Shown: positions 8,383 to 17,303 of the stretch, piece by piece | Position numbering within the stretch: position 1 is the first letter of the stretch | Layout of the letters: the number at the start of each line of letters is the position of its first letter | Assembly (NCBI GenBank): GCA_937952245.1 | Contig: CALFYS010000064.1 | Span: 1 to 64,000, forward strand | Origin: an uncultured Alphaproteobacteria bacterium | GTDB lineage: Bacteria > Pseudomonadota > Alphaproteobacteria > Puniceispirillales > UBA1172 | Direction of reading: 5' to 3' | Length of the DNA stretch: 64,000 nt | Notes under the pieces: generated by a model | Databases searched by the model: none | What the model was told of the DNA's origin: nothing | What the model saw: only the letters and a program-made list of their open reading frames with translations | Translations under genes and position numbers: made by a program

Positions 8383-9008
8383 TAATATTCAACCCCGATT
8401 TGCGCTTTGATGCCTGACCGGAACGGATGTTTCACCAGCGTCATTTCGGTCGCCAAATCCGCCGCTTCGATCAGCGCGTCACTGGCGTTACGGCCAGTCA
8501 AGACAACATGAGTCATTTCTGGTTTTTCATTCTGAAGGAAGGCGATCACTTCGGCTTCATCAATAAAGCCATAGCGCATGGCGATGTTAATTTCATCCAA
8601 CAGCACCATGTTGTGACGATCATCACGGATCAATTCTTTGGCTTTTGCCCAAGCGGCTTGGGCGGCGGCAATATCACGTTCCTTGTCTTGTGTTTCCCAA
8701 GTGAAGCCCTCACCCATGGTGTGGAACTGGCAAATATCGCTGAAATGGCTGGTGATCAAATCACGTTCACCGGTGCTAAGCCCGCCTTTGATAAACTGCA
8801 CCACCGCCGATGGCAGGCCATGGGCAATATTCCGAAAGATCATGCCAAAGGCCGCGCTTGATTTGCCTTTGCCTTTGCCGGTGTGAACAATGATCAGGCC
8901 TTTTTGTTCGGTCTTGGTGGCCATGATTTTGTCACGCGCCTGTTTTTTCTTGGCCATTTTTTCATTATGGCGGGCGATGTCTTCAGGGGTTTCTTTTGCA
9001 TCCGTCAT
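8382..9008 (-). CDS. cobO: Cob(I)yrinic acid a,c-diamide adenosyltransferase CobO
   Basis: The product has 208 residues and belongs to the CobO/CobA/BtuR family. It transfers the adenosyl group of ATP to the corrin cobalt. The P-loop HTGKGKGKSSAAFGM is at residues ~42-56, followed by the family segments VVQFIKGGLSTGERDL and VLLDEINIAMRYGFI. It ends in EVTLVKHPF-like sequence and GIKAQIGVEY, close to the usual C-terminus. It lies 16 bases after cobN and overlaps the cobQ start by 1 bp. Confidence 0.95.
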   Translation of the reverse strand: MTDAKETPEDIARHNEKMAKKKQARDKIMATKTEQKGLIIVHTGKGKGKSSAAFGMIFRNIAHGLPSAVVQFIKGGLSTGERDLITSHFSDICQFHTMGEGFTWETQDKERDIAAAQAAWAKAKELIRDDRHNMVLLDEINIAMRYGFIDEAEVIAFLQNEKPEMTHVVLTGRNASDALIEAADLATEMTLVKHPFRSGIKAQIGVEY

Positions 9009-9024
9009 GGCCTGATCCTCTTTA

Positions 9025-12000
9025 TTATGAATTGCTTGTTTTATTTTGAACGGTTTTTGTTAATTCCGCCAGTCTTTCGATGGTGCTGTTGCGCCGAGGG
9101 TTCCATAAATCGCGGTCAAGCGCTTCACCAAACCGTGCCAACATATCGTCCAAAGCATGGGGATTGGCATCTTCAAGGAAGGCGCGAACCTCATCATCAT
9201 CAATCCAAGCTTCAAAGACTTGGTCAAACAAATGGCTGGGGACTTGCCGTGTGGTGGCGGCAAAAGCAAAGAGATAATCCAGCGTTGCGGATATTTCAAA
9301 AGCCCCTTTATAGCCATGGCGCATCACGCCATTGATCCATTTCGGGTTGCTGGCCCGCCCCCGCACCACCCGGGTAATTTCTTCTTTCAGGCTTCTGATC
9401 ACGGGGCGTTCCGCCAAACTGTGATCGCCCATATAAATCGGCGCGTCCTGATTTTTTTCTTTCGCCACCGCCGCCGATAACCCGCCCATGAACTGATAGT
9501 AATCGTCACTATCCAGCACATCATGTTCGCGGTTGTCTTGATTATGGATGATCGCATCCACCGATTTCAGGCGTTGTTGAAAGCCTGTTTTGGCCTCGGT
9601 GCCATGGGCGCCATCACCATAGCCATAGCTTGACCATGTCATAAACGCCTCGGCGAAATCTTCACGTTGATCCCAAATGCCTTCATCAATCAAGGCTTGC
9701 AAGCCCGCGCCATAAGCCCCGGGTTTTGCGCTGAAGACACGGAAGCCCGCTTGCAGATTGGCGGTATCTTCATCAATGCCAGCCGCGATCAATTCCGCAC
9801 GGTCGGTCGCCATGCGGGCAGCGATTGGATTCTGATCATGGGGTTCATCCAAAGCCCCAACCGCGCGCGCCACTTTATCCACCAAACTGATCTGGCTGGG
9901 GAAAGCATCACGGAAAAACCCTGACGCTCTGATCGTTACATCAATGCGGGGGCGGCCTAAAACAGACAGCGGCAAAATATCAAACCCCGTAACCCGCCGT
10001 GATGCCCCATCCCATTTCGGTTGAACCCCCATCAAGGCCAGCGCTTGGGCAATATCATCCCCGCCTGTCCGCATATTGGCGGTTCCCCATGCCGACAGCA
10101 CCAAGGCTTGGGGGTAATTGCCATGGTCTTGCAGATAGCGATCAATCAAGGCGCAAGCCGAGGCCCACCCGATCCGCCACGCCGCTTCGGTCGGCACGGC
10201 ACGGCTATCCACCGAAAAGAAATTCCGGCCTGTGGGCAGGACTTCAGGGCGGCCACGGGTTGGCGCGCCCGAAGGGGCGGCCGGCACATAACCGCCATCC
10301 AGCCCTTTTAAAAGATATTTGATTTCATCAGCCCCGCATTGCTCCACCGCCTGTTTGAGGGCAGGCAAATCACCATCAAGAATGGCTTGGGTTTCCCCCC
10401 AATCGGCATCACATGGATGCCCCCCCGCGATCAATTGACCCGCCAGATGGTTCAGGCGGTCAACGGTATCACCAGTATGCCGCCAATGGCCAAATTCCGA
10501 ATCCAATGCCGTTAAAACATCAGGGCGCGCGCCTTGCCATGGCGCGGCACGTTCCGCGGTCAGAGGGTCAAACCCTGCCATGCCGAAATCTTTGGCCAAG
10601 GCGCGTAGAATTGATGCTTTTGATGCCGCCCCATCCCCACGCGGAATTCGTAAAATCGCTGTCAGCAGATCATCCTTCAAGCGACCCGAAGGCGATTGCC
10701 CAAAGATATGCAGCCCATCACGAATTTGCATTTCCTTTAAATCACAAAGGAAATTATCCAATTTCAGGAGTTTTTCATCATCACCATCATCAGCAGTGAT
10801 CCCGCAATCATCGGCGATACCAGCGCGATCAGCGGTCATTAAAATCGCTTCCATCAACGCGTCACTGCGGCGGGAATCAAGGCCAGCGGCTTCGTAATAT
10901 TCATCCATCTGGGTTTCAAGTTCCGCCATCACGCCGTGGCTATCCGCTAAGGTCATGGGCGGGGTTAAGTGATCTAAAATCACGCCAGCGGTGCGGCGTT
11001 TGGCTTGCGCGCCTTCGCCGGGGTCATTGACGATGAACGGATAAAAATGAGGCATCGGCCCTAAAATCGCATCAGGGAAACAGGTTTCATCCAAGGCCAA
11101 GGCCTTGCCCGGCAACCATTCCAGATTGCCGTGTTTGCCCATATGCATCACCGCGTCAGCCTTGAATTGATTGCGAAGCCAAAAGTAAAACGCCAGATAG
11201 TGATGCGGCGGCGGCAAATCAGGGGAATGATAGGTTGTTTTCGGGTCGATGTTATAACCGCGGGCGGGTTGAACCGCGACCGCGATATGGCCGTAAATCC
11301 GTACCGGTAGGGCAAAGGCTAGATGATCATCCGCCTCACCCATCGCCTGCCCAACCGCCTGCCCCACCATAGGGTCATCTTCCGGTGCGCCCCAGCGGGT
11401 TTCAACCAATTGCCGCAGTTCTTCAGGTAAGGTTTGATACTGGTCTTGGTAATCCTTCAAGTGATACCAAACCTCAACCTCACGGTCTTTGAAGCCTGTG
11501 TTGGATGGCGCGGTTAACATCTTTTCGATAATGCCGCGGCCTGTGGTGGGGGCTTTGTTTTGGGCATCGCCTGTATCAAACCCTGCCTTGCCCAACGCCG
11601 CCAAAACATGGGCTGTGCTTTCTGGCGTATCCAGCCCCACGCCATTGGCAAGGCGGCTGTCTTTATTGGGGTAATTTGCCATCACCACCCCTAGGCGTTT
11701 TTCTGCCCTTGGGGTGGATTTCAGCCTTTGCCAAGCAGCGGCCAATCGCGCGACATAATCCGCCCGTGCTGGATGGGCTTGATACCCTGTCACCATCGCT
11801 TCGGTCAGCTCATCGCGAACAGGCGGGGCTTTAAACCCCACGGCACGGCTGGTGATCCGGCCATCCAATTCCGGCAAGACAACGTGCATGGCAAGATCAC
11901 GGGGATTGAGGCCAGCGGTGCCTTCCTGCCAGTTTTCCATGGTGTTGGATGCCAACATGACTTGCAAAACAGGCGCATCCACCGCGCCAAATGGCCCGGG

Positions 12001-12864
12001 GCTTATGCCTTCATCAGCGGCATCACGATGGGGGTCGGAAACCGCGAAACTGGTCATGTTCAAAATCACCTGAACATCTTGTTGCGGCAAGATTTCGGCC
12101 AGCAATTCAGCCGAAAACCCATCCTTTAAACTCGCCACAAACAGCGGCAATGGCGCCAACCCCTGATTGATCAGCGCGGTAATCATAACGTTAACAGGGG
12201 CGGTATCCCCCGCCTGCATCAACGCCCGATAGAAAACAATCGCCGCCACCGGCGCATCAGCCACGCCAGCGTTTTGCCAGAGACTTGGCATCTGCCCTAT
12301 ATCGGCATGGGCTTGGTCAGGCCAATAAAGCCCAGCGGGCAAAAAAGCCTGCGGCGGCAAAGCCGTATCCGTGCCGTTGATGTGATCATCCAGCGCATCC
12401 AAAAACCCTTGGGCATTGCCCATGCCGCCTTCGGTCAGATAGGCGTTGAGCCGTGCCAGATCAGCGGCGGGGATGGTGGAAAAAGAATCCAATTCAGGGT
12501 CAGGTTTGCCATCGCCTGAAAGCAAAGCAAGGGGGATGCCTTTTGCCTTCGCCAAGGCCGAGACTTGCTCCACCCCATAGGACCAATAGGACACGCCGCC
12601 CAGCAATCTGATGACGATCATCTTGGCTTCGGCCAAAACATTCTGGCAATAAAGATCAACGGAATACGGATGCGACAGGCTCAACAAATTGGCGATCCGC
12701 ACCGCCTTGCCGCCGCGATCTGAAAGCCGTACCGCCGCGCTAAGAAGGCTGATCTCACTATCAGCCGCGGTCAGGATCACAATCGGTGCCGGCGTTTGGC
12801 CTAAATCAATCGCTTCCCCATCGGCGTAAAGTTCACCAGATTGTTCGATTCGAAGAAGATGCAC
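9025..12864 (-). CDS. cobN: Cobaltochelatase large subunit CobN
   Basis: The product has 1279 residues, the usual length for CobN, a relative of the magnesium chelatase H subunit. In the aerobic pathway CobN, with CobS and CobT, puts cobalt into hydrogenobyrinic acid a,c-diamide. CobS and CobT are not in this window. Recognisable stretches are VMHMGKHGNLEWLPGKAL (residue ~570), the FIVNDPGEGAQAKRRTAGVI segment, and KWINGVMRHGYKGAFEI near the C-terminus. Translation most likely begins at GTG 12864, with GGAG 6 bases upstream. It begins 27 bases after the cobW stop. Its presence beside CbiX is noteworthy. Confidence 0.96.
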   Translation of the reverse strand: MHLLRIEQSGELYADGEAIDLGQTPAPIVILTAADSEISLLSAAVRLSDRGGKAVRIANLLSLSHPYSVDLYCQNVLAEAKMIVIRLLGGVSYWSYGVEQVSALAKAKGIPLALLSGDGKPDPELDSFSTIPAADLARLNAYLTEGGMGNAQGFLDALDDHINGTDTALPPQAFLPAGLYWPDQAHADIGQMPSLWQNAGVADAPVAAIVFYRALMQAGDTAPVNVMITALINQGLAPLPLFVASLKDGFSAELLAEILPQQDVQVILNMTSFAVSDPHRDAADEGISPGPFGAVDAPVLQVMLASNTMENWQEGTAGLNPRDLAMHVVLPELDGRITSRAVGFKAPPVRDELTEAMVTGYQAHPARADYVARLAAAWQRLKSTPRAEKRLGVVMANYPNKDSRLANGVGLDTPESTAHVLAALGKAGFDTGDAQNKAPTTGRGIIEKMLTAPSNTGFKDREVEVWYHLKDYQDQYQTLPEELRQLVETRWGAPEDDPMVGQAVGQAMGEADDHLAFALPVRIYGHIAVAVQPARGYNIDPKTTYHSPDLPPPHHYLAFYFWLRNQFKADAVMHMGKHGNLEWLPGKALALDETCFPDAILGPMPHFYPFIVNDPGEGAQAKRRTAGVILDHLTPPMTLADSHGVMAELETQMDEYYEAAGLDSRRSDALMEAILMTADRAGIADDCGITADDGDDEKLLKLDNFLCDLKEMQIRDGLHIFGQSPSGRLKDDLLTAILRIPRGDGAASKASILRALAKDFGMAGFDPLTAERAAPWQGARPDVLTALDSEFGHWRHTGDTVDRLNHLAGQLIAGGHPCDADWGETQAILDGDLPALKQAVEQCGADEIKYLLKGLDGGYVPAAPSGAPTRGRPEVLPTGRNFFSVDSRAVPTEAAWRIGWASACALIDRYLQDHGNYPQALVLSAWGTANMRTGGDDIAQALALMGVQPKWDGASRRVTGFDILPLSVLGRPRIDVTIRASGFFRDAFPSQISLVDKVARAVGALDEPHDQNPIAARMATDRAELIAAGIDEDTANLQAGFRVFSAKPGAYGAGLQALIDEGIWDQREDFAEAFMTWSSYGYGDGAHGTEAKTGFQQRLKSVDAIIHNQDNREHDVLDSDDYYQFMGGLSAAVAKEKNQDAPIYMGDHSLAERPVIRSLKEEITRVVRGRASNPKWINGVMRHGYKGAFEISATLDYLFAFAATTRQVPSHLFDQVFEAWIDDDEVRAFLEDANPHALDDMLARFGEALDRDLWNPRRNSTIERLAELTKTVQNKTSNS

Positions 12865-12891
12865 CGACGTCTCCAGTCATAGGTGATGGGT

Positions 12892-13980
12892 TTAGCCTTG
12901 CAACGCTTCTGTCAATTGATCGAGATCAATGGTTTTCAAGCCAATCAACACCAATTGGCCATCATCACCGTTCAGACTGCCGCCATAATAATGGTCAACC
13001 CTTGCGCCAACGGCTTGCACCACCAAAGGAAGCGCTTTGCCTTTGACCTTTAAAAACCCTTTGGCGCGCAACAAGCCATGGGCTTTGGCCTGTTCCTTCA
13101 GGCGGGTGATAAACGCGTCTTGGTCATCAATTTCAGGGATCGCGATCACCCTTGAGATAAAGTCATCATGGCCGTGATCATGGTCATGGTGGTGGTGGTG
13201 ATCATCGTGATCATGGTCGTGGTCGTCATCATGGTCATGCCCGTGATCATGATGATGGTGGTGATAATCTTGGCTGCGGGCGAAAGCTTCGTCTTCCAGA
13301 CCAAGGCCAAAGATGGCGGCCAAAGGCGCGCCTTGACCCGAGGTCATCAACACCGGCGTTTGATCATGGGTCAGGTCTTTTAATTGCGCCGTGACTTTGG
13401 CTTGGGCGGGTTGGTCAATCAAATCACCTTTTGAGACCACCAGAAGATTGGCGGCGGAAACCTGATCATGGAATAAATGTTCAACAGGGGTTTCATGGTC
13501 AAGTTCAGGGTCAGCCTGCCGCTGGGCTTCGAGCGCGTCATGGTCAGCCACCACATCACCATCGGCAAGAGCGGCGCCATCCACCACGGTTACCACGCCA
13601 TCCAGCATGACTTTTGATTTAATATCCGGCCAGTTAAACGCCTGCACCAACGGTTGCGGCAAGGCCAGACCAGAAGTTTCAATAATGATCTGATCCGGCG
13701 GCGGGTCTTGCGCCAGCAATTTCTGAATGCTGGGGAGGAAGTCATCCGCCACGGTGCAGCAGATACAGCCATTGGCCAATTCGATAATATCATCTTCGGA
13801 ACAGCCCGGGGCATTACAGGATGACAAAACATCGCCATCAACACCGACATCGCCAAATTCATTGACAATCAACGCCAACCGTTGGCCATCAACCTTTTCG
13901 ATAAGATTGCGGATTAAGGTGGTTTTGCCTGCCCCTAAAAACCCGGTGATTACAGTTGCTGGGATGCGTGTTGCGGCCAT
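12892..13980 (-). CDS. cobW: CobW-type GTP-dependent metallochaperone
   Basis: The product has 362 residues from the ATG at 13980, which has GGAG 6 bases upstream; a TTG at 14001 is a weaker alternative. It is a G3E-family GTPase with P-loop GFLGAGKTT (residues 13-21) and the metal-site motif GCICCT (Cys72, 74, 75). The middle of the protein (about residues 215-255) is a low-complexity run of His and Asp. The C-terminal CobW domain follows. CobW proteins are thought to deliver cobalt to the CobN chelatase, and the position directly ahead of cobN supports that. The upstream 100 bases are AT-rich and could hold a promoter. Confidence 0.93.
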   Translation of the reverse strand: MAATRIPATVITGFLGAGKTTLIRNLIEKVDGQRLALIVNEFGDVGVDGDVLSSCNAPGCSEDDIIELANGCICCTVADDFLPSIQKLLAQDPPPDQIIIETSGLALPQPLVQAFNWPDIKSKVMLDGVVTVVDGAALADGDVVADHDALEAQRQADPELDHETPVEHLFHDQVSAANLLVVSKGDLIDQPAQAKVTAQLKDLTHDQTPVLMTSGQGAPLAAIFGLGLEDEAFARSQDYHHHHHDHGHDHDDDHDHDHDDHHHHHDHDHGHDDFISRVIAIPEIDDQDAFITRLKEQAKAHGLLRAKGFLKVKGKALPLVVQAVGARVDHYYGGSLNGDDGQLVLIGLKTIDLDQLTEALQG

Positions 13981-14083
13981 TCTTGGCTCCATATCAATCA
14001 AAATTATCTGGCGTTATAAAATAAACTTATACCTTATAAACAACATCCCATTACAGCAAAAAACCTGTCCACCAGAAGCGACA

Positions 14084-15109
14084 TTAATTGCCATCTTGCC
14101 GCCAAGACGTAAGCGCGGATTGAAGCCTGTTCCATTCGCCTTCATGGGCGGGCAAGCCAAAGCGAATCCATTCGGGATTATAGGTAAAAACCCGCGTCCA
14201 AATCCCATGGCGTGCCAAATGCTGATGAAGGGTTTTAGCATCATTATCTTGGATCAGCAGGTAAAGATTAGTGCCGCCATATGGGGTCAGCCCCGCTTCT
14301 GTCATCATCGCGGTTAATCGCGCCATATCACCGGCAAGCCGTTGGCGTTGCTGGTTCGCCCAAGCGCGGTCTGTCATCGCCTTTAGCCCAATTTCAAGCG
14401 CTGGGGTTGATACCGCCCAAGGCCCCATGATCTGCTTAAGGGTGTGAATATCATCGGCATGGCCAACCGCCGCCCCAAGGCGCAATCCAGCGAGGCCATA
14501 AAATTTGCCAAATGACCGGATGACCAACAGGCCTTTTCGCCCCCCTCTTGATAAAAGCGAGTTATCAGGCATCAGATCAATATACGCTTCATCAACAACC
14601 AAAAGCCCATCACGCCCCGCCAGTTCATCGATCAGACCATCCCAATCTTGAGGCGGGTTGATATGCCCTGTGGGGTTGCCCGGTTGGATGGCGATCACGA
14701 CACGCGCATCATCGGTTAATGTCGGGATGTCGCCCGCGGGGTAGGTCACCACCGCATGGCCTTTGTGCCGCCAAGCAATCTCATGTTCGCTATAGGCCGG
14801 ATCAGGGATCATCACCGTTGTTTTTGGCCGCAAAAACCCCGCAAGACTGATGATCAAGCCTGACCCCGGGGCCAGCATGACATTTGCGGAAGAATCGCAT
14901 CCCCAATGGGATGTCATCTGATCCATTAACGCGTGTTCTGTTTCCGTTTGCGGCAAATCACGCCAATGACGGGCGGTCAAATCAACGCCATCAATAGGAT
15001 AGGAATAAGGCGCAATCCCTGTTGATAAATCAATGACTTCAGCCGGATCAAAACCATAGGCCTTAGCCGCCGCCATAAAATTTCCGCCGTGTTCAACGCC
15101 TTGCGCCAT
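14084..15109 (-). CDS. cobC: Threonine-phosphate decarboxylase CobC (PLP enzyme)
   Basis: The product has 341 residues and is of the aminotransferase class I/II fold. It is likely to make (R)-1-amino-2-propanol O-2-phosphate from threonine phosphate, the linker used by CobD. The PLP lysine is in SFGKFYGLAGLRLG, and AIQPGNPTGHINPP and LLVVDEAYIDL are the usual cofactor segments. The start is placed at ATG 15109; a TTG at 15115 is also possible. A histidinol-phosphate aminotransferase is the main alternative, but the short length, the HGGNFM-type N-terminus and the cob neighbours favour CobC. It is the first gene of the leftward cobC-W-N-O-Q run and diverges from the livJ-like gene. Confidence 0.9.
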   Translation of the reverse strand: MAQGVEHGGNFMAAAKAYGFDPAEVIDLSTGIAPYSYPIDGVDLTARHWRDLPQTETEHALMDQMTSHWGCDSSANVMLAPGSGLIISLAGFLRPKTTVMIPDPAYSEHEIAWRHKGHAVVTYPAGDIPTLTDDARVVIAIQPGNPTGHINPPQDWDGLIDELAGRDGLLVVDEAYIDLMPDNSLLSRGGRKGLLVIRSFGKFYGLAGLRLGAAVGHADDIHTLKQIMGPWAVSTPALEIGLKAMTDRAWANQQRQRLAGDMARLTAMMTEAGLTPYGGTNLYLLIQDNDAKTLHQHLARHGIWTRVFTYNPEWIRFGLPAHEGEWNRLQSALTSWRQDGN

Positions 15110-15160
15110 GGTCAATCCAAATCAATAAAACCGTTTTGATTTGATATTTTTTGATTTTTG

Positions 15161-15188
15161 TTGTCGTATCGTAATCAAATCATAGATT
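15161..15188 (+). promoter_or_regulatory. Predicted promoter for the livJ-like gene
   Basis: A TTGTCG (-35-like) and a TAGATT (-10-like) are separated by 16 bases, about 60 bases before the start codon in an AT-rich divergent region. An imperfect palindrome (CTCAACTTAAAGTGAG, 15208-15223) lies between this and the ribosome site GAGGAG. The prediction comes from the consensus only. Confidence 0.3.
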
Positions 15189-15248
15189 ATGTTTATGACA
15201 GAATAGTCTCAACTTAAAGTGAGATATTTTTTAATTGAGGAGTCAATC

Positions 15249-16430
15249 ATGAAAAAGACACTTATGGCCCTTGCAGCAAGTTCGCTGCTGGCTGCTCCAG
15301 CGTTGGCTGAAGATGTAAAACTAGGGATCATCCTTGGCTTTACCGGCCCTATTGAATCATTAACACCAGATATGGCCGCGGGCGCTGAAATGGCGATTGC
15401 TGAAGTCAATGCTGGCGGTAACTTCATGGGCGGCCACACCATTTCATCTGTTCGCGGTGATTCAACCTGTATCGATGCGGCGGCGGCTTCTGCGGCGGCT
15501 GAACGTTTGATCACAGCGGATAAAGTCAGCGGCATCATGGGCGCCGACTGTTCAGGCGTGACCACAGCCATTCTGCAAAATGTTGCCATGGCAAACGGCG
15601 TTGTGATGGTATCCCCATCAGCAACATCACCTGCTCTTTCAACATTGGAAGACAATGACCTGTTCTTCCGCACAGCACCATCAGACGCCCGTCAGGGTCA
15701 GATCGTTGCTGAAATGCTGATGGAAAAAGGCTATTCATCTGCCGCGATGTCCTATGTCAACAATGACTATGGTAAAGGTCTTGCCGATAGCATCCAGAGC
15801 AACTTTGAAAGCATGGGCGGTTCCATCACCATCAGCGCATCACACGAAGATGGCAAAGGTGACTACGGCGCAGAAGTTGCGGCATTGGCTCAGGCTGGTG
15901 GCGACATCTTGATCGTTGCCGGTTACCTTGACCAAGGTGGTAAAGGCATCATTCAAGGGTCATTGGACGCGGGCGCGTTTGACATCTTCTTCCTGCCAGA
16001 TGGCATGATCGGTGACAGCCTTGGCGAAGCCATTGGTCCAGACCTTGACGGTTCAATCGGCTCACTGCCAGGCACCGACAGCCCAGGCGCGGCTAAGTTC
16101 GGCTCATTGGCTGAAGCTGCTGGTTTTGCGGCAGGTCCATTCGCCGCTGAATCATATGACGCTGCTGCGTTGATCATCTTGGCCATGCAGGCCGCGGGTT
16201 CAACAGACAGCCAAGTCTATAAGAACAGCATGATGGGTGTTGCCAACGCCCCGGGTGAAAAGATTTACCCAGGCGAGCTGGCCAAAGGCATCAAGTACCT
16301 GCGTCAGGGTCTTTCCATTGACTATGTTGGTGCTTCTGCTGTTGAGCTTGTTGGCGGCGGTGAAAGCGCTGGTAACTATGCCGAAATCCTTGTTGATGGC
16401 GGCAAAATGACAACAGTCGGTTACCGCTAA
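15249..16430 (+). CDS. livJ: Branched-chain amino acid-type ABC transporter, periplasmic binding protein
   Basis: The product has 393 residues from the ATG at 15249, which has GAGGAG 8 bases upstream. A Sec signal peptide (KKTLMALAASSLLAAPALA) ends near residue 20. The mature protein is a type I periplasmic binding protein of the LivJ/HAAT family: VKLGIILGFTGPIESL at the N-terminus, then DKVSGIMGADCSGVTTAI and YVNNDYGKGLADSI. The family binds leucine/isoleucine/valine, other amino acids, amides, urea or aromatic acids, so the ligand cannot be assigned from sequence. A strong terminator follows, and then the ATPase and permease genes of the same system. Confidence 0.9.
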   Translation: MKKTLMALAASSLLAAPALAEDVKLGIILGFTGPIESLTPDMAAGAEMAIAEVNAGGNFMGGHTISSVRGDSTCIDAAAASAAAERLITADKVSGIMGADCSGVTTAILQNVAMANGVVMVSPSATSPALSTLEDNDLFFRTAPSDARQGQIVAEMLMEKGYSSAAMSYVNNDYGKGLADSIQSNFESMGGSITISASHEDGKGDYGAEVAALAQAGGDILIVAGYLDQGGKGIIQGSLDAGAFDIFFLPDGMIGDSLGEAIGPDLDGSIGSLPGTDSPGAAKFGSLAEAAGFAAGPFAAESYDAAALIILAMQAAGSTDSQVYKNSMMGVANAPGEKIYPGELAKGIKYLRQGLSIDYVGASAVELVGGGESAGNYAEILVDGGKMTTVGYR

Positions 16431-16442
16431 TCTGAATGTGAT

Positions 16443-16475
16443 AAAACGACCCGGGTTTCGCTCGGGTCGTTTTTT
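16443..16475 (+). terminator. Rho-independent terminator after the livJ-like gene
   Basis: An 11-bp stem (AAAACGACCCG with CGGGTCGTTTT) around a 9-base loop is followed by T's. It separates the binding-protein gene from the transporter genes and probably allows partial read-through. Confidence 0.9.
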
Positions 16476-16515
16476 ATTTCCTTTTGTTATCATTTGCAGA
16501 TAGAACCTGCGCATT

Positions 16516-17289
16516 ATGATTAGAGTTCAAAACTTACATAAATATTTTGGTGGCCTTCACGCTGTTGATAACGCCTCGCTGGAAATTAAAGCAGGGTCGA
16601 TTACAGGCTTAATTGGGCCTAATGGCGCGGGCAAAACCACGCTGTTTAATATTATCGCCGGTGTTTACAAACCTTCATCTGGCAACGTCTTCCTTGATGA
16701 TGAAGATATTACCGGCATCCCGCCCCATGATTTGTTCAAGAGGGGCTTGCTGAGAACGTTTCAAATTGCCCATGAATTTTCATCCCTGACCGTCCGTGAA
16801 AACCTGATGATGGTGCCCGGCAATCAATCGGGTGAGAATTTGATTGATGCTTGGTTCCGCCCCAAGAAAGTCATGGCGGAAGAACAAGAAATTCGCAACA
16901 AGGCCAATGAAGTGATCGACTTCTTGCAATTGGGTCATGTCGCCGAAGAACGGGCGGGCAATCTTTCAGGCGGGCAGAAGAAACTGCTTGAATTGGGCCG
17001 CACCATGATGGTCGATGCCAAAATCGTGTTTTTGGATGAGGTTGGCGCGGGCGTCAACCGAACCTTGCTGAACACGATTGGCGATGCGATTTTGCGGCTC
17101 AACAAAGAGCATGGTTATACATTTTGCATGATCGAACATGACATGGATTTTATCGGCCGCCTTTGTGATCCGGTGATCGTCATGGCCGAAGGCAGTGTCC
17201 TTGCTGAAGGCACGGTTGAAGAGGTCAAATCCAACGAACAGGTGATCGAAGCCTATTTGGGCACTGGCCTGAAAAACAAAGCATCCTAG
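16516..17289 (+). CDS. livG: LivG-type ABC transporter ATP-binding protein
   Basis: The product has 257 residues. It is an ABC ATPase of the branched-chain amino acid (HAAT) group and energises uptake from the cytoplasmic face. Walker A is GPNGAGKTT (about residues 35-43), the signature is LSGGQKK, and Walker B is IVFLDEVGAGVN. In most LivG proteins the base after the Walker B Glu is Pro or another residue before AGLN; here it is Val, which is a mild variation. The N-terminal HKYFGGLHAVDNASLEI is typical of LivG. It is followed 14 bases later by livF. Confidence 0.92.
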   Translation: MIRVQNLHKYFGGLHAVDNASLEIKAGSITGLIGPNGAGKTTLFNIIAGVYKPSSGNVFLDDEDITGIPPHDLFKRGLLRTFQIAHEFSSLTVRENLMMVPGNQSGENLIDAWFRPKKVMAEEQEIRNKANEVIDFLQLGHVAEERAGNLSGGQKKLLELGRTMMVDAKIVFLDEVGAGVNRTLLNTIGDAILRLNKEHGYTFCMIEHDMDFIGRLCDPVIVMAEGSVLAEGTVEEVKSNEQVIEAYLGTGLKNKAS

Positions 17290-17303
17290 AGCGTGGTGAT
17301 CAG

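Noticed and set aside
13168..13383. Plus-strand frame rich in Val, Ile and Met that looks like a membrane protein
   Set aside because: It is the antisense of the His-Asp repeat of cobW; the low-complexity codons create false hydrophobic runs. The same happens at 4499-4790 opposite the cbiX tail.
13981..14083. Zur-type operator in the TTATAA-rich space before cobW
   Set aside because: TTATAA is itself palindromic and frequent in AT-rich DNA, and the spacing does not give a full Zur dyad.
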